Shown in pieces: positions 1 to 7,886 of a stretch of DNA of 7,886 nucleotides. This DNA comes from Gammaproteobacteria bacterium (lineage in GTDB: Bacteria; Pseudomonadota; Gammaproteobacteria; Pseudomonadales; UBA7434). Positions within the stretch are counted from its first letter, which is position 1; the number at the start of each line of letters is the position of its first letter. The position numbers and the translations under genes are program-made. Below the pieces are notes generated by a model. It saw only the letters and a program-made list of their open reading frames with translations, did no database searches and was not told where the DNA came from. The stretch spans positions 1 through 7,886 of the forward strand of contig JAJRPK010000179.1 in the NCBI GenBank assembly GCA_024280785.1, in the 5' to 3' direction.

Positions 1-931
1 CAGCATCGCCAACAAATATTACTTTATAATCACGCGCGTATTTATTAAGAATTTCGTGCAACGGGGTCGCTTGCTGCATTCGACGTTTATTATTTTTCCA
101 TACTGCCTCGTAAAGGAAGTTATGGAAATAAAAAAACTCCAAGTGCTTAAACTCGGTTCTAACCGCACTAAAAAGCTGTTCGCAGGCAGCAATGTGGTAG
201 TCCATCGAACCACCAATATCAAAAAATATCAGCACCTTTACAGCATTATGCCGTTCGGGGACCATTTTAATATCTAGCCAACCCGCATTTTTTGCCGTCG
301 AACTAATAGTGTCGTCCATGTCGAGTTGATCAGCAGCACCCGTGCGTGCGAATTTTCTTAAGCGCCTCAACGCAATCTGAATATTTCTAATGCCGAGGGT
401 AGCATCTCCATCGAGATTTTTAAATTCTCGCTTTTCCCAAACTTTAACCGCTTTTTTTTCTTTTCCCTCACCGCCAACGCGAATCCCTTCAGGATGAAAG
501 CCGTTGTTTCCAAACGGAGAAGTTCCTCCTGTGCCGATCCACTTATCACCGCCTTCGTGCCGTTCTTCTTGCTCGGCTAATCGCTCTTTGAAGGCGTCGA
601 TCAACTCTTCTAAACTCCCCAAAGATTTTAATTCAGCAATATCTTCTTCGGTCAGCTGCTTTTCAAAAGCATCTCTAATCCAGTCCTCGGGTATTAAAGC
701 TTCAAGCATACCTTCCATGGATTCCAAGCCATGAAAAAAAGCATCCACGGCACGATCAAATTTGTCGAAATGTTTTTCATCTTTAACCAATACAGTGCGC
801 GACAAAAAATAAAACTGTTCACGATCGGCAAATACTAAATGGGCTTTTAATACCTGCAATAAATCCATGTACTCGATTATAGTAACCGGCACACCGTAGC
901 GACGTAATGTATCGAAGTAATTAAGTAACAT
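1..931 (-). CDS. CoxE-like VWA domain protein, partner of MoxR ATPase (C-terminus cut by window edge)
   Basis: This is an open frame of 310 codons from ATG at 931 that runs off the left edge. The N-terminal half (about residues 1-130) is helical and charged. It is followed by a Gly-rich conserved patch (WIGTGGTSPFGNNGFHPEGI, residues 131-150) that I associate with the COG3825/CoxE-like family found beside MoxR ATPases. The VWA domain begins near residue 230 (VKVLIFFDIGGSMD). Its metal site is a variant: D238 and S242 are present, but the usual first Ser of DxSxS is Gly240, which as I recall is common in this family. The family is usually near 390 residues, so roughly 80 are probably missing. 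A GGA lies 8 nt before the ATG. The gene follows the moxR-like gene by 98 bp on the same strand, so the two are probably one operon. Its likely role is a cytosolic adaptor presenting clients to the AAA+ ring. The actual client is unknown. Confidence 0.88.
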   Translation of the reverse strand, partial: MLLNYFDTLRRYGVPVTIIEYMDLLQVLKAHLVFADREQFYFLSRTVLVKDEKHFDKFDRAVDAFFHGLESMEGMLEALIPEDWIRDAFEKQLTEEDIAELKSLGSLEELIDAFKERLAEQEERHEGGDKWIGTGGTSPFGNNGFHPEGIRVGGEGKEKKAVKVWEKREFKNLDGDATLGIRNIQIALRRLRKFARTGAADQLDMDDTISSTAKNAGWLDIKMVPERHNAVKVLIFFDIGGSMDYHIAACEQLFSAVRTEFKHLEFFYFHNFLYEAVWKNNKRRMQQATPLHEILNKYARDYKVIFVGDA

Positions 932-1029
932 CGATCAAATCCATTAATTGATCACATAAAAAGATCGATCTAACAGACGACCAAAGTTTAGCTTCTATGC
1001 GCAGTAGATTGATAGGCATCAAAATAAAA

Positions 1030-1881
1030 CTACCTGGCTGTTTCGCGACGATGCATAAAAGCCAGTCGCTCTAAAAGGTGAACATCTTGCTCATTCTTAA
1101 GCAAAGCACCATACAGTGGAGGGATTGCCTTCGATTGATCTCGCTGAGCTAAAACATCGTCTGGAACATCATCGGACATCAGCAACTTTAACCAATCGAT
1201 TAACTCAGATGTAGAGGGTCGTTTTTTCAACCCTGCCATCTCGCGCAACTCAAAAAATACTTCTAAAGCCTCGTCGACCAGACTTTTTTGAATATCCGGG
1301 TAATGTACATCAATAATTGCTTTCATAGTCTCGCGATTAGGAAAGTTAATATAGTGGAAAAAGCAGCGACGCAAAAAAGCATCGGGCAGTTCTTTTTCGT
1401 TGTTACTGGTAATAATTATAACGGGGCGGTTTATGGCCTTAATTGTTTCACCCGTTTCGTAAACAAAAAACTCCATTTTATCGAGTTCTTGTAATAAATC
1501 GTTAGGGAATTCGATGTCTGCTTTATCGATCTCATCAATAAGAAGAACTACTCGTTTTTCGGAGCCGAATGCTTCCCAAAGCTTTCCCTTCTTTATGTAG
1601 TTAGAAATGTCAGCAACTTTTTCATCCCCCAATTGAGAGTCACGTAGTCGCGAGACTGCATCGTATTCGTATAAACCCTGATGTGCTTTGGTCGTTGACT
1701 TAATATGCCACTCAACTAACTCCATTCCCAATGAATCGGCTACTTGTTCAGCCAACATGGTTTTTCCGGTACCAGGCTCGCCCTTAATTAATAGCGGCTT
1801 CTCTAATGTAACAGCCGCATTAACTGCCGTAGCCAAGTCGTCGCTGGCAATATATTCCTTGGTGCTAGTAAAACTGTTCAC
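1030..1881 (-). CDS. MoxR-family AAA+ ATPase
   Basis: This 283-residue protein uses a GTG start at 1881. The frame stays open to another GTG at 1944 (304 residues), but homologues as I know them begin close to the 'FTSTKEYIASDDL' segment, so the shorter form is preferred. Neither start has a strong ribosome site. Walker A is GEPGTGKT (residues 34-41) and Walker B is VVLLIDEID (111-119). Sensor-1 Asn lies in TSNNEKELPDAFLRRC (158-173), with Arg-finger candidates R171/R172, and the sensor-2 region is KKRPSTSELIDW (219-230). All motifs needed for ATP hydrolysis are intact. MoxR ATPases act as hexameric remodelling chaperones that assemble or insert cofactors into partner complexes together with VWA proteins. 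The VWA partner gene lies 98 bp downstream. I cannot place it in a MoxR subfamily with certainty. No recognisable metalloenzyme client such as CO dehydrogenase is in view. Confidence 0.93.
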   Translation of the reverse strand: MNSFTSTKEYIASDDLATAVNAAVTLEKPLLIKGEPGTGKTMLAEQVADSLGMELVEWHIKSTTKAHQGLYEYDAVSRLRDSQLGDEKVADISNYIKKGKLWEAFGSEKRVVLLIDEIDKADIEFPNDLLQELDKMEFFVYETGETIKAINRPVIIITSNNEKELPDAFLRRCFFHYINFPNRETMKAIIDVHYPDIQKSLVDEALEVFFELREMAGLKKRPSTSELIDWLKLLMSDDVPDDVLAQRDQSKAIPPLYGALLKNEQDVHLLERLAFMHRRETAR

Positions 1882-2436
1882 AATGAGGTATCCAATATCT
1901 GTAATTAAAATAACTGACCGGTGCACCACAGCTCTGTGCAACACCAGACAATGGCTTTATGGTCCAAATGAGGTATAGGTTCATGCTGTCTCTTATAAGG
2001 TCGCAATTTAGCAGTTAACGTCTTGAACACAATCGCAAAACCCTTCTAGGGGCATAGGAACGCTGAGCTAATCCGCTATCAGCTATGTAAAAATGCAAAA
2101 GCCTAAACACCAAAAAATTGATTATTAGTCGACATTTATCGTGGCTATCATATGGCTATCTATAAATAGTGGCTATAAATAGTGGCTATAAATAGTGGCT
2201 ATAAATAGTAACTATACATCGTGACTATACATGGGAAAGATATCAAAAATGATCGCAAATAACCCTACTCGCAAACTGTCAGGCGACCCCGACAACTCAC
2301 GTCCAATCGAAGCATGAAATCTCAAGCTTGAGTACCTAACCCGCTTCGATAGCGACTCTCAGCACAAAAGGAAATCTACCACCAGATAGCCTCACATAAA
2401 GCCTAAGCTACAACAATTTAAGCATCGCCAATCAAA
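1882..2436. other. Non-coding region of 555 bp between the large VWA gene and moxR
   Basis: No credible coding frame is visible on either strand. It must hold the promoter of the moxR-VWA unit and the 3' end of the large VWA transcript. It contains the 13-bp tandem array described separately (2141-2233) and an imperfect dyad around 1922-1939 (CACAG-CT-CTGTG core) about 40 bp before the moxR start. The dyad could be an operator, but this is weak. I scanned for sigma-70 promoters facing moxR and found only a poor candidate, a TATAAG near 1994 with a TTAACT 15 bp upstream. No convincing intrinsic terminator follows the VWA stop. Confidence 0.6.
2141..2233. repeat. 13-bp tandem repeat, unit GTGGCTATAAATA
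   Basis: Three perfect head-to-tail copies lie at 2169-2181, 2182-2194 and 2195-2207. Two diverged copies in the same register follow (2208-2220 GTAACTATACATC and 2221-2233 GTGACTATACATG). Irregular relatives precede them (GTGGCTATCAT at 2141 and ATGGCTATC joined to TATAAATA at 2152-2168). The perfect centre and decayed flanks suggest recent slippage expansion within an older array. It sits about 260 bp upstream of the moxR start. The unit contains an AT-rich TATAAATA core. A 13-bp period does not keep copies on one helix face, so simple cooperative binding of one protein is not obvious. Function is unknown. Confidence 0.9.
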
Positions 2437-4785
<2,349 letters not shown>

Positions 4786-5138
4786 CTTAGAGTTGTTAGA
4801 ACACTGATTTCGAGTTAAAAAATAACGCAGAGAAAAACGACATCGTAGTGAAGTGATAAAGCCAAATAATTGATGCTTCATGTTCAAATGGATAGTGCCA
4901 CCATTGTTAAATGGCGATAGAGACAAGACTCGACGATGCTCAGGCATGAATAGTGATCTCGCAATTCAATCGAGTGGTAAGGCGACGGGTACAATTCTCA
5001 CCCGCCAACGCGTGCTCTTTGTCCGCTCAATCGTAGAAAACCGATGAATTACAATTAGTTATAGCAGTAAATGAGGTTAAAACAAGCTCAATCGCAAGGG
5101 ACTTTTACCGTATCTCCACTGAATATATCCAAAATATC

Positions 5139-5144
5139 AAGGTG
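5139..5144 (+). promoter_or_regulatory. Ribosome binding site for the split small ORF
   Basis: AAGGTG is followed by a 7-nt spacer and then ATG at 5152. It is one of the best-spaced Shine-Dalgarno-like sequences in the window, and it is the main reason to take the plus-strand small frame seriously. Confidence 0.4.
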
Positions 5145-5151
5145 ATTGGAG

Positions 5152-5275
5152 ATGGCTCCCGCTCCCTCATCAGAAGCGGAAGAAAACGTAGTTACTCGGA
5201 AAGGCTGTCCTTATCGGATTAGGTGCCGGATTAGGTGCCGGATTAGTTGTCGGATTAACTCAACAAATCGTATAG
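5152..5275 (+). pseudogene. Small glycine-zipper membrane peptide gene split by a frame change
   Basis: ATG 5152, preceded by a well-spaced AAGGTG, opens a polar start (MAPAPSSEAEENVV, 5152-5193). That frame then reads into a Cys/Arg-rich repeat to a stop at 5308-5310 that looks non-natural. The next frame, open from 5192, instead reads LGKAVLIGLGAGLGAGLVVG then LTQQIV and stops at 5273-5275. This is a typical hydrophobic glycine-zipper transmembrane helix. Skipping one base near 5194 joins the two into a coherent 40-residue single-pass peptide. It ends 11 bp from the stop of the convergent membrane gene (5287). So it is either a recently frameshifted small gene, a sequencing error, or a programmed +1 shift. 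It may also be a chance product of the 12-bp repeat. I recognise no family. Confidence 0.35.
5215..5257. repeat. 12-bp tandem repeat, unit CGGATTAGGTGC
   Basis: Copies start at 5215, 5227, 5239 and 5251. The first two are identical, the third is CGGATTAGTTGT and the fourth keeps only CGGATTA. Twelve bases is four codons, so the array encodes a periodic peptide in any frame: GLGA-GLGA-GLVV-GLTQ in the hydrophobic frame of the small split ORF. The changes in copy three give Gly-Ala to Val-Val, which keeps the hydrophobic character in that frame. Confidence 0.88.
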
Positions 5276-5286
5276 ACGCCAGGCGA

Positions 5287-5625
5287 CTAAGTTTGCCTAC
5301 GAAGATATAATTTACGGAGAAGCAACAGTAGCAAAACTGCATAGGTAATGGCCAGTATGATAAGCGCAGGACGAATTGCATTCTGCGCCACCACTGTACG
5401 ACCTAGTGCTAACTCAAACAAAGCTACTAACCAAGCCGGTGCTAGATTATCGGTACCGGGAACCGCTACTGGAGATACTAGCAGAACCAAAACACTGCAG
5501 CTCAACACCACCCGTAGAGACCTGGATTGAATAAAATCAATCCAGCGCCAAAATACAATGACAAATGCTACAGCGGCCACACTGTATAAAACCCATACAC
5601 TGGTTGCACCGTTTAAATCGCTCAT
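5287..5625 (-). CDS. Small multi-pass inner-membrane protein, unknown function
   Basis: This is a 112-residue protein from ATG 5625. A GTG at 5646 in the same frame would overlap the serC stop and add only a polar stub, so the ATG is preferred; GGA lies about 8 nt before it. Hydrophobic segments are near residues 9-28, 37-55, 62-75 (shorter, with an internal Glu) and 85-104. They are separated by short basic loops (RWIDFIQSRSLR, RKLYLRRQT) that by the positive-inside rule suggest cytoplasmic sides. The start is 13 bp after the serC stop, so it is very probably co-transcribed with serC. I do not recognise a family. Linkage to serC could mean a transport-related role, but nothing in the sequence shows it. 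Confidence 0.72.
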   Translation of the reverse strand: MSDLNGATSVWVLYSVAAVAFVIVFWRWIDFIQSRSLRVVLSCSVLVLLVSPVAVPGTDNLAPAWLVALFELALGRTVVAQNAIRPALIILAITYAVLLLLLLRKLYLRRQT

Positions 5626-5638
5626 CAGACAGTCCAGG

Positions 5639-6754
5639 TTAAGCACTAGCTTCGGTATATGCCCATTCGAGCCAAGGCATCAAGGCTTCGAGGTCTTGTG
5701 CTTCAATAGTTCCACCGCACCATATACGCAAACCATCAGGAGCGTCGCGATAAGCCCCGATATCATAGGCAACCGCTTCATTGTCGAGTAATTTAACCAT
5801 CGATTTTAATGCGTCAGCGGGTAAATCAACCACTAGGCATACACTGGTGTTAGAACGCATATCTTGATCTTTGGCCAAAAAATCAATCCAGTCATGCTTA
5901 GCAACAAATTCTTCAATGACGGTCAAGTTTTTTTCAGATCGCTGCATCAACACTGAAACGCCGCCTAAATTTTCTACCCACTCAAGTACATCTAAGTAAT
6001 CAGCCACGCATAGCATTGAAGGAGTATTAATGGTTGCCCCATTAAATATGCCTTCGATCAACTTGCCCCCCTTGGTCATGCGGAAAAGCTTAGGAAGCGG
6101 CCATGGTGGAGTATATGACTCCAAGCGAGCGACAGCCTTCGGGCTGAGAATTAGCATGCCATGAGCGCCTTCTCCGCCCAAGACTTTTTGCCAACTAAAG
6201 GTAACGACATCTAATTTGTTCCACGGTAATTCCATCGCAAACACAGCAGAGGTTGCATCACAAATTGTCAGTCCCGAGCGATCGTCGGCAATCCAATCGC
6301 CATTAGGTACTTTTACGCCCGAAGTAGTACCGTTCCAGGTAAAGACTATATCGTGGGCAGAATTTGCTTGCGAAAGGTCAGGCAAATCACCGTAATCTGC
6401 TTCATAAGTGTTTACGTCCGTCAATTTTAACTGTTTGACGATGTCGGTAATCCATCCTTTTCCAAAAGACTCCCAGGCAAAAATATCGACAGTTCGCTCA
6501 CCTAACAACGACCACATCGCCATTTCCATCGCCCCGGTATCTGAACCCGCGACAACCCCAACACGATACCCCTCGGGCAATCCCAATAAACGAGCCGTTT
6601 CGGTACAACATCGCTTAAGTGCCGCCTTGCCTACAGCGGCCCGGTGCGAACGACCTAGTGTGTTCAAATCAAGCTGATCGACACGATAACCCGGTCGCTT
6701 ACTACAGGGCCCTGAAGAAAAGTTGGGATTATTTGGTTTTACGGTAGGTGTCAT
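5639..6754 (-). CDS. serC: Phosphoserine aminotransferase, alphaproteobacterial/Methanosarcina type
   Basis: This 371-residue PLP enzyme converts 3-phosphohydroxypyruvate and glutamate to phosphoserine and 2-oxoglutarate, the second step of cytosolic serine synthesis. The start (NPNFSSGPCSKRPGY) is typical of the group. The GSDTGAMEMAMW loop (70-81) should hold the PLP phosphate. D166 in CDATSA should contact the pyridine nitrogen, and K190 in TFSWQKVLGG should be the Schiff-base lysine. The segments YTPPWPLPKLFRMTKGGK and INTPSMLC match the TIGR01365 (serC_2) subgroup as I remember it, not the E. coli-type SerC usual in gammaproteobacteria. Length is normal and all key residues are present. 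The ATG has AGAGG about 12 nt upstream, which is longer than ideal. No serA, gyrA or pheA neighbour is present. The 112-residue membrane protein gene follows after 13 bp. Confidence 0.93.
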   Translation of the reverse strand: MTPTVKPNNPNFSSGPCSKRPGYRVDQLDLNTLGRSHRAAVGKAALKRCCTETARLLGLPEGYRVGVVAGSDTGAMEMAMWSLLGERTVDIFAWESFGKGWITDIVKQLKLTDVNTYEADYGDLPDLSQANSAHDIVFTWNGTTSGVKVPNGDWIADDRSGLTICDATSAVFAMELPWNKLDVVTFSWQKVLGGEGAHGMLILSPKAVARLESYTPPWPLPKLFRMTKGGKLIEGIFNGATINTPSMLCVADYLDVLEWVENLGGVSVLMQRSEKNLTVIEEFVAKHDWIDFLAKDQDMRSNTSVCLVVDLPADALKSMVKLLDNEAVAYDIGAYRDAPDGLRIWCGGTIEAQDLEALMPWLEWAYTEASA

Positions 6755-6911
6755 CGACTAACTATGCCTCTATCTAATTACTGCGAACGACGAAATGACT
6801 AACGGCCAAGCGCACTGGAGTCTTTTATGCAGAGCTGTATGAATCTACACCGATAAACCTGCACTAAAGCTGTTTGGCTTAGAAAAGCTGGCAATGATAC
6901 GCGAATACGGA

Positions 6912-7355
6912 CTAAGATTTAACCCAATGAATAACATGTTCATCCATCCCATCTTCGTGAACATGCTCTTCGCTAATAACCCAACCCGACACCGATTGCC
7001 CTTCGTTAACAGTTGATTGCGGGTCTCCGGTTACCAGTGGGTGCCAAGTCGGTAAACCCCGCCCTTCGGCGAGTAGACGATAAGCACAAGAATCCGGCAA
7101 ACTGCCCCCTCGAGCAATAGCTGGAGTGACACGAATACAGCCTTCAATCTGTTGAAACCGGCTTTGATAATCTCTGCACTGGCAACGCTGATCATCTAAT
7201 AGTCGACAAACAACTCGAGTAAAAAATAACTCACCCGTATCGATGTCCTCGAGTTTATGTAAGCAGCATTTACCGCAGCCATCACATAGCTGCTCCCACT
7301 CTTGCGGAGAAAAGTCTTCAAGCGCGCGGTTATGCCAGTAATTATTAATCGCCAT
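6912..7355 (-). CDS. YcgN/UPF0260 family Cys-cluster protein
   Basis: This 147-residue protein from ATG 7355 matches the YcgN (UPF0260, CxxCxxCC-type) family in length and motif order. It has an aromatic N-terminus, CDGCGKCC (24-31), VVCRLLDDQRCQCRDY (48-63), C73, CAYRLLAEGRGLPTWHPLV (90-108) and a C-terminal SEEHVHEDGMDEHVIHW. Nine cysteines (24, 27, 30, 31, 50, 58, 60, 73, 90) suggest a bound metal, probably zinc or an Fe-S cluster. The family's biochemical role is not established. It appears to be a single-gene unit: the next gene downstream (serC) starts after 157 bp with no terminator I can recognise. The ribosome site is weak. Its leader contains the 13-bp repeat array at 7368-7428. Confidence 0.94.
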   Translation of the reverse strand: MAINNYWHNRALEDFSPQEWEQLCDGCGKCCLHKLEDIDTGELFFTRVVCRLLDDQRCQCRDYQSRFQQIEGCIRVTPAIARGGSLPDSCAYRLLAEGRGLPTWHPLVTGDPQSTVNEGQSVSGWVISEEHVHEDGMDEHVIHWVKS

Positions 7356-7367
7356 TATCGACTTAAG

Positions 7368-7428
7368 TGTAAAGAGCTGTTGTAAAGAACTAATGTAAAG
7401 GGTTAATGTAAAGGGTTAATAAAAAGAG
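7368..7428. repeat. 13-bp tandem repeat, unit TGTAAAGGGTTAA
   Basis: Copies start at 7368, 7381, 7394, 7407 and, degraded, 7420. The third and fourth are identical, and the first two share TGTAAAG with diverged 3' halves. On the minus strand each copy presents CTTTACA, so a TTTACA box resembling a -35 hexamer recurs every 13 bp between the putative -10 and the YcgN start. The first copy begins 13 bp upstream of the start codon, so most of the array is probably transcribed as a leader. Confidence 0.9.
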
Positions 7429-7441
7429 CACGTGGGCGAGA

Positions 7442-7447
7442 ATTATA
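7442..7447 (-). promoter_or_regulatory. Possible -10 box for the YcgN-like gene
   Basis: A perfect TATAAT is present on the minus strand. The bases 17 bp upstream (ATCAAC) match the -35 consensus poorly, so the promoter would need an activator or is not real. If used, the leader would be about 80 nt and would include the whole 13-bp array. Confidence 0.3.
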
Positions 7448-7605
7448 TCGAACCCTATTACTGCGTTGATTTTCCACATGTGACGATAGCATGCAATGAT
7501 ACTGTAATCAGCATTGAAATAATCGTTAGACATTATTCTATAGCTAACAACCAGTATGTCAGAGTAAAACCCCTAAAAAATCAATCTCGATTCTAAACCT
7601 TACTC

Positions 7606-7640
7606 TGTCCTCTTGCTATCGTATCGATAGCAAGAGGACA
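7606..7640 (-). terminator. Perfect 16-bp hairpin downstream of the VOC gene
   Basis: Arms 7606-7621 and 7625-7640 are exact reverse complements (TGTCCTCTTGCTATCG and its partner) around a 3-nt TAT loop. The hairpin lies 22 bp past the VOC stop codon, where a terminator is expected. There is no T-run directly after the stem on either strand; the nearest minus-strand T-run (six T) is about 25-30 nt further. It may therefore act as a 3'-end stabilising hairpin or a factor-assisted terminator rather than a classic intrinsic one. Confidence 0.5.
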
Positions 7641-7662
7641 AGCCACTATATATTATATTGCC

Positions 7663-7886
7663 TTATTCTATACGATGAAGAGCGCACAATTTATTGCCAG
7701 AAGGATCTCGCAAATACGCTAGATACATTTTTCCTCCTGCACCTTCACGCACCCCCGGAGGGTCTTCACACAAACTGCCACCATTAGCCATTCCCGCATC
7801 GTGCCACGCTTTTGCCACCTCTGGATTCTCTGCGGCAAAACCTATCGTACTGCCATTGCCACAGCTCGCCGCTTCGCCATCGATGG
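7663..7886 (-). CDS. VOC/glyoxalase-fold protein, C-terminal part (5' end outside window)
   Basis: Seventy-three residues and a stop (TAA at 7665-7663) are open to the window edge. The sequence TIGFAAENPEVAKAWHDAGM resembles the linker strand and helix of the second beta-alpha-beta-beta-beta module. The end, MYLAYLRDPSGNKLCALHRI, is the family's characteristic closing pair of strands with the DPxGN turn. Small glyoxalase-like VOC proteins of this kind are usually about 120-130 residues, so roughly 50 are missing. The substrate cannot be read from this portion; lactoylglutathione lyase-like and antibiotic-resistance-like members share this ending. A strong hairpin follows. Confidence 0.82.
   Translation of the reverse strand, partial: IDGEAASCGNGSTIGFAAENPEVAKAWHDAGMANGGSLCEDPPGVREGAGGKMYLAYLRDPSGNKLCALHRIE

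Larger units (their letters stand above)
4786..5286. other. 501-bp gap upstream of the large VWA gene
   Basis: This region separates the 112-residue membrane protein gene from the large VWA gene, so it should hold the latter's promoter. The first 162 bp are an open extension of the VWA frame with no sign of protein-like conservation. Next comes about 200 bp with no gene, containing a 9-bp direct repeat GCTCAATCG at 5025-5033 and 5086-5094. The final part holds the split plus-strand small ORF and its 12-bp repeat, listed separately. I could not identify a convincing sigma-70 promoter. Confidence 0.55.
7356..7662. other. 307-bp intergenic region upstream of the YcgN-like gene
   Basis: No coding frame is supportable here. 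From the ycgN side it holds the 13-bp tandem array (7368-7428), a TATAAT box on the minus strand (7442-7447), an AT-rich stretch with small palindromes (CACATGTG near 7476, GCATGC near 7490), and the perfect hairpin 7606-7640 past the VOC gene. Confidence 0.6.

Noticed and set aside
1688..1978. Plus-strand frame of 96 codons antisense to the start of moxR
   Set aside because: It overlaps the conserved Walker A region of a clear AAA+ gene, and its peptide shows no domain or hydrophobic pattern of its own.
1900..2040. Sigma-70 promoter for moxR
   Set aside because: The best -10 candidate has a poor -35 and a 15-bp spacer. It is no better than chance in AT-rich DNA.
2141..2233. CRISPR array or plasmid-type iteron origin
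   Set aside because: The repeats are contiguous with no spacers, only 13 bp long, and there is no cas, rep or dnaA gene nearby.
2350..2400. Intrinsic terminator after the large VWA gene
   Set aside because: Only a 4-bp ATCT/AGAT stem followed by an interrupted T-rich stretch is present, which is too weak to call.
6894..7016. Plus-strand 40-codon frame in the serC-ycgN gap running into ycgN
   Set aside because: It has no Shine-Dalgarno sequence, half of it is antisense to the conserved end of the YcgN-like gene, and the peptide is unremarkable.

Overview
All confidently called genes lie on the minus strand. They are the end or the body of several short transcription units. Protein content points to a gammaproteobacterium, probably a marine or environmental one: a YcgN/UPF0260 Cys-cluster protein, a VWA protein whose middle region resembles the gammaproteobacterial TIGR03503 family, and a MoxR/CoxE-type VWA pair. 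Base composition is moderate and slightly AT-rich. I cannot name the genus. I see no phage, insertion sequence, CRISPR array, tRNA or rRNA.

Reading in the direction of transcription (right to left), the layout is as follows. (1) 7886-7663 holds the C-terminal part of a VOC/glyoxalase-fold protein, followed by a perfect 16-bp hairpin. (2) A non-coding stretch of about 300 bp holds a 13-bp tandem repeat just ahead of the ycgN-like gene (7355-6912). (3) A phosphoserine aminotransferase of the alphaproteobacterial/Methanosarcina type (6754-5639) is followed after 13 bp by a 112-residue multi-pass membrane protein (5625-5287). (4) A 0.5-kb gap contains the only plausible plus-strand gene, a roughly 40-codon membrane peptide broken by one frame change and built on a 12-bp repeat. 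(5) A 782-residue membrane-anchored VWA protein (4785-2437) has a long acidic, EP-repeat cytoplasmic tail. (6) A 555-bp non-coding region carries a second 13-bp tandem repeat. (7) A MoxR-type AAA+ ATPase (1881-1030) is followed by its partner CoxE-like VWA protein (931-1, cut by the window edge).

The MoxR ATPase and the CoxE-like VWA protein form a recognisable functional pair: an AAA+ remodelling enzyme and a metal-dependent adaptor that probably act on a shared client complex. The large VWA protein is not part of that operon and looks like an envelope protein facing the periplasm. SerC supplies the transamination step of serine synthesis. The YcgN-like and VOC proteins are unlinked housekeeping or accessory genes. 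The most unusual features are the three short-period tandem arrays (13, 13 and 12 bp) in intergenic DNA, the split small membrane ORF, the domain architecture of the large VWA protein, and the alphaproteobacterial-type SerC in an apparently gammaproteobacterial setting. I find no clear sign of a wholly new multi-gene system.
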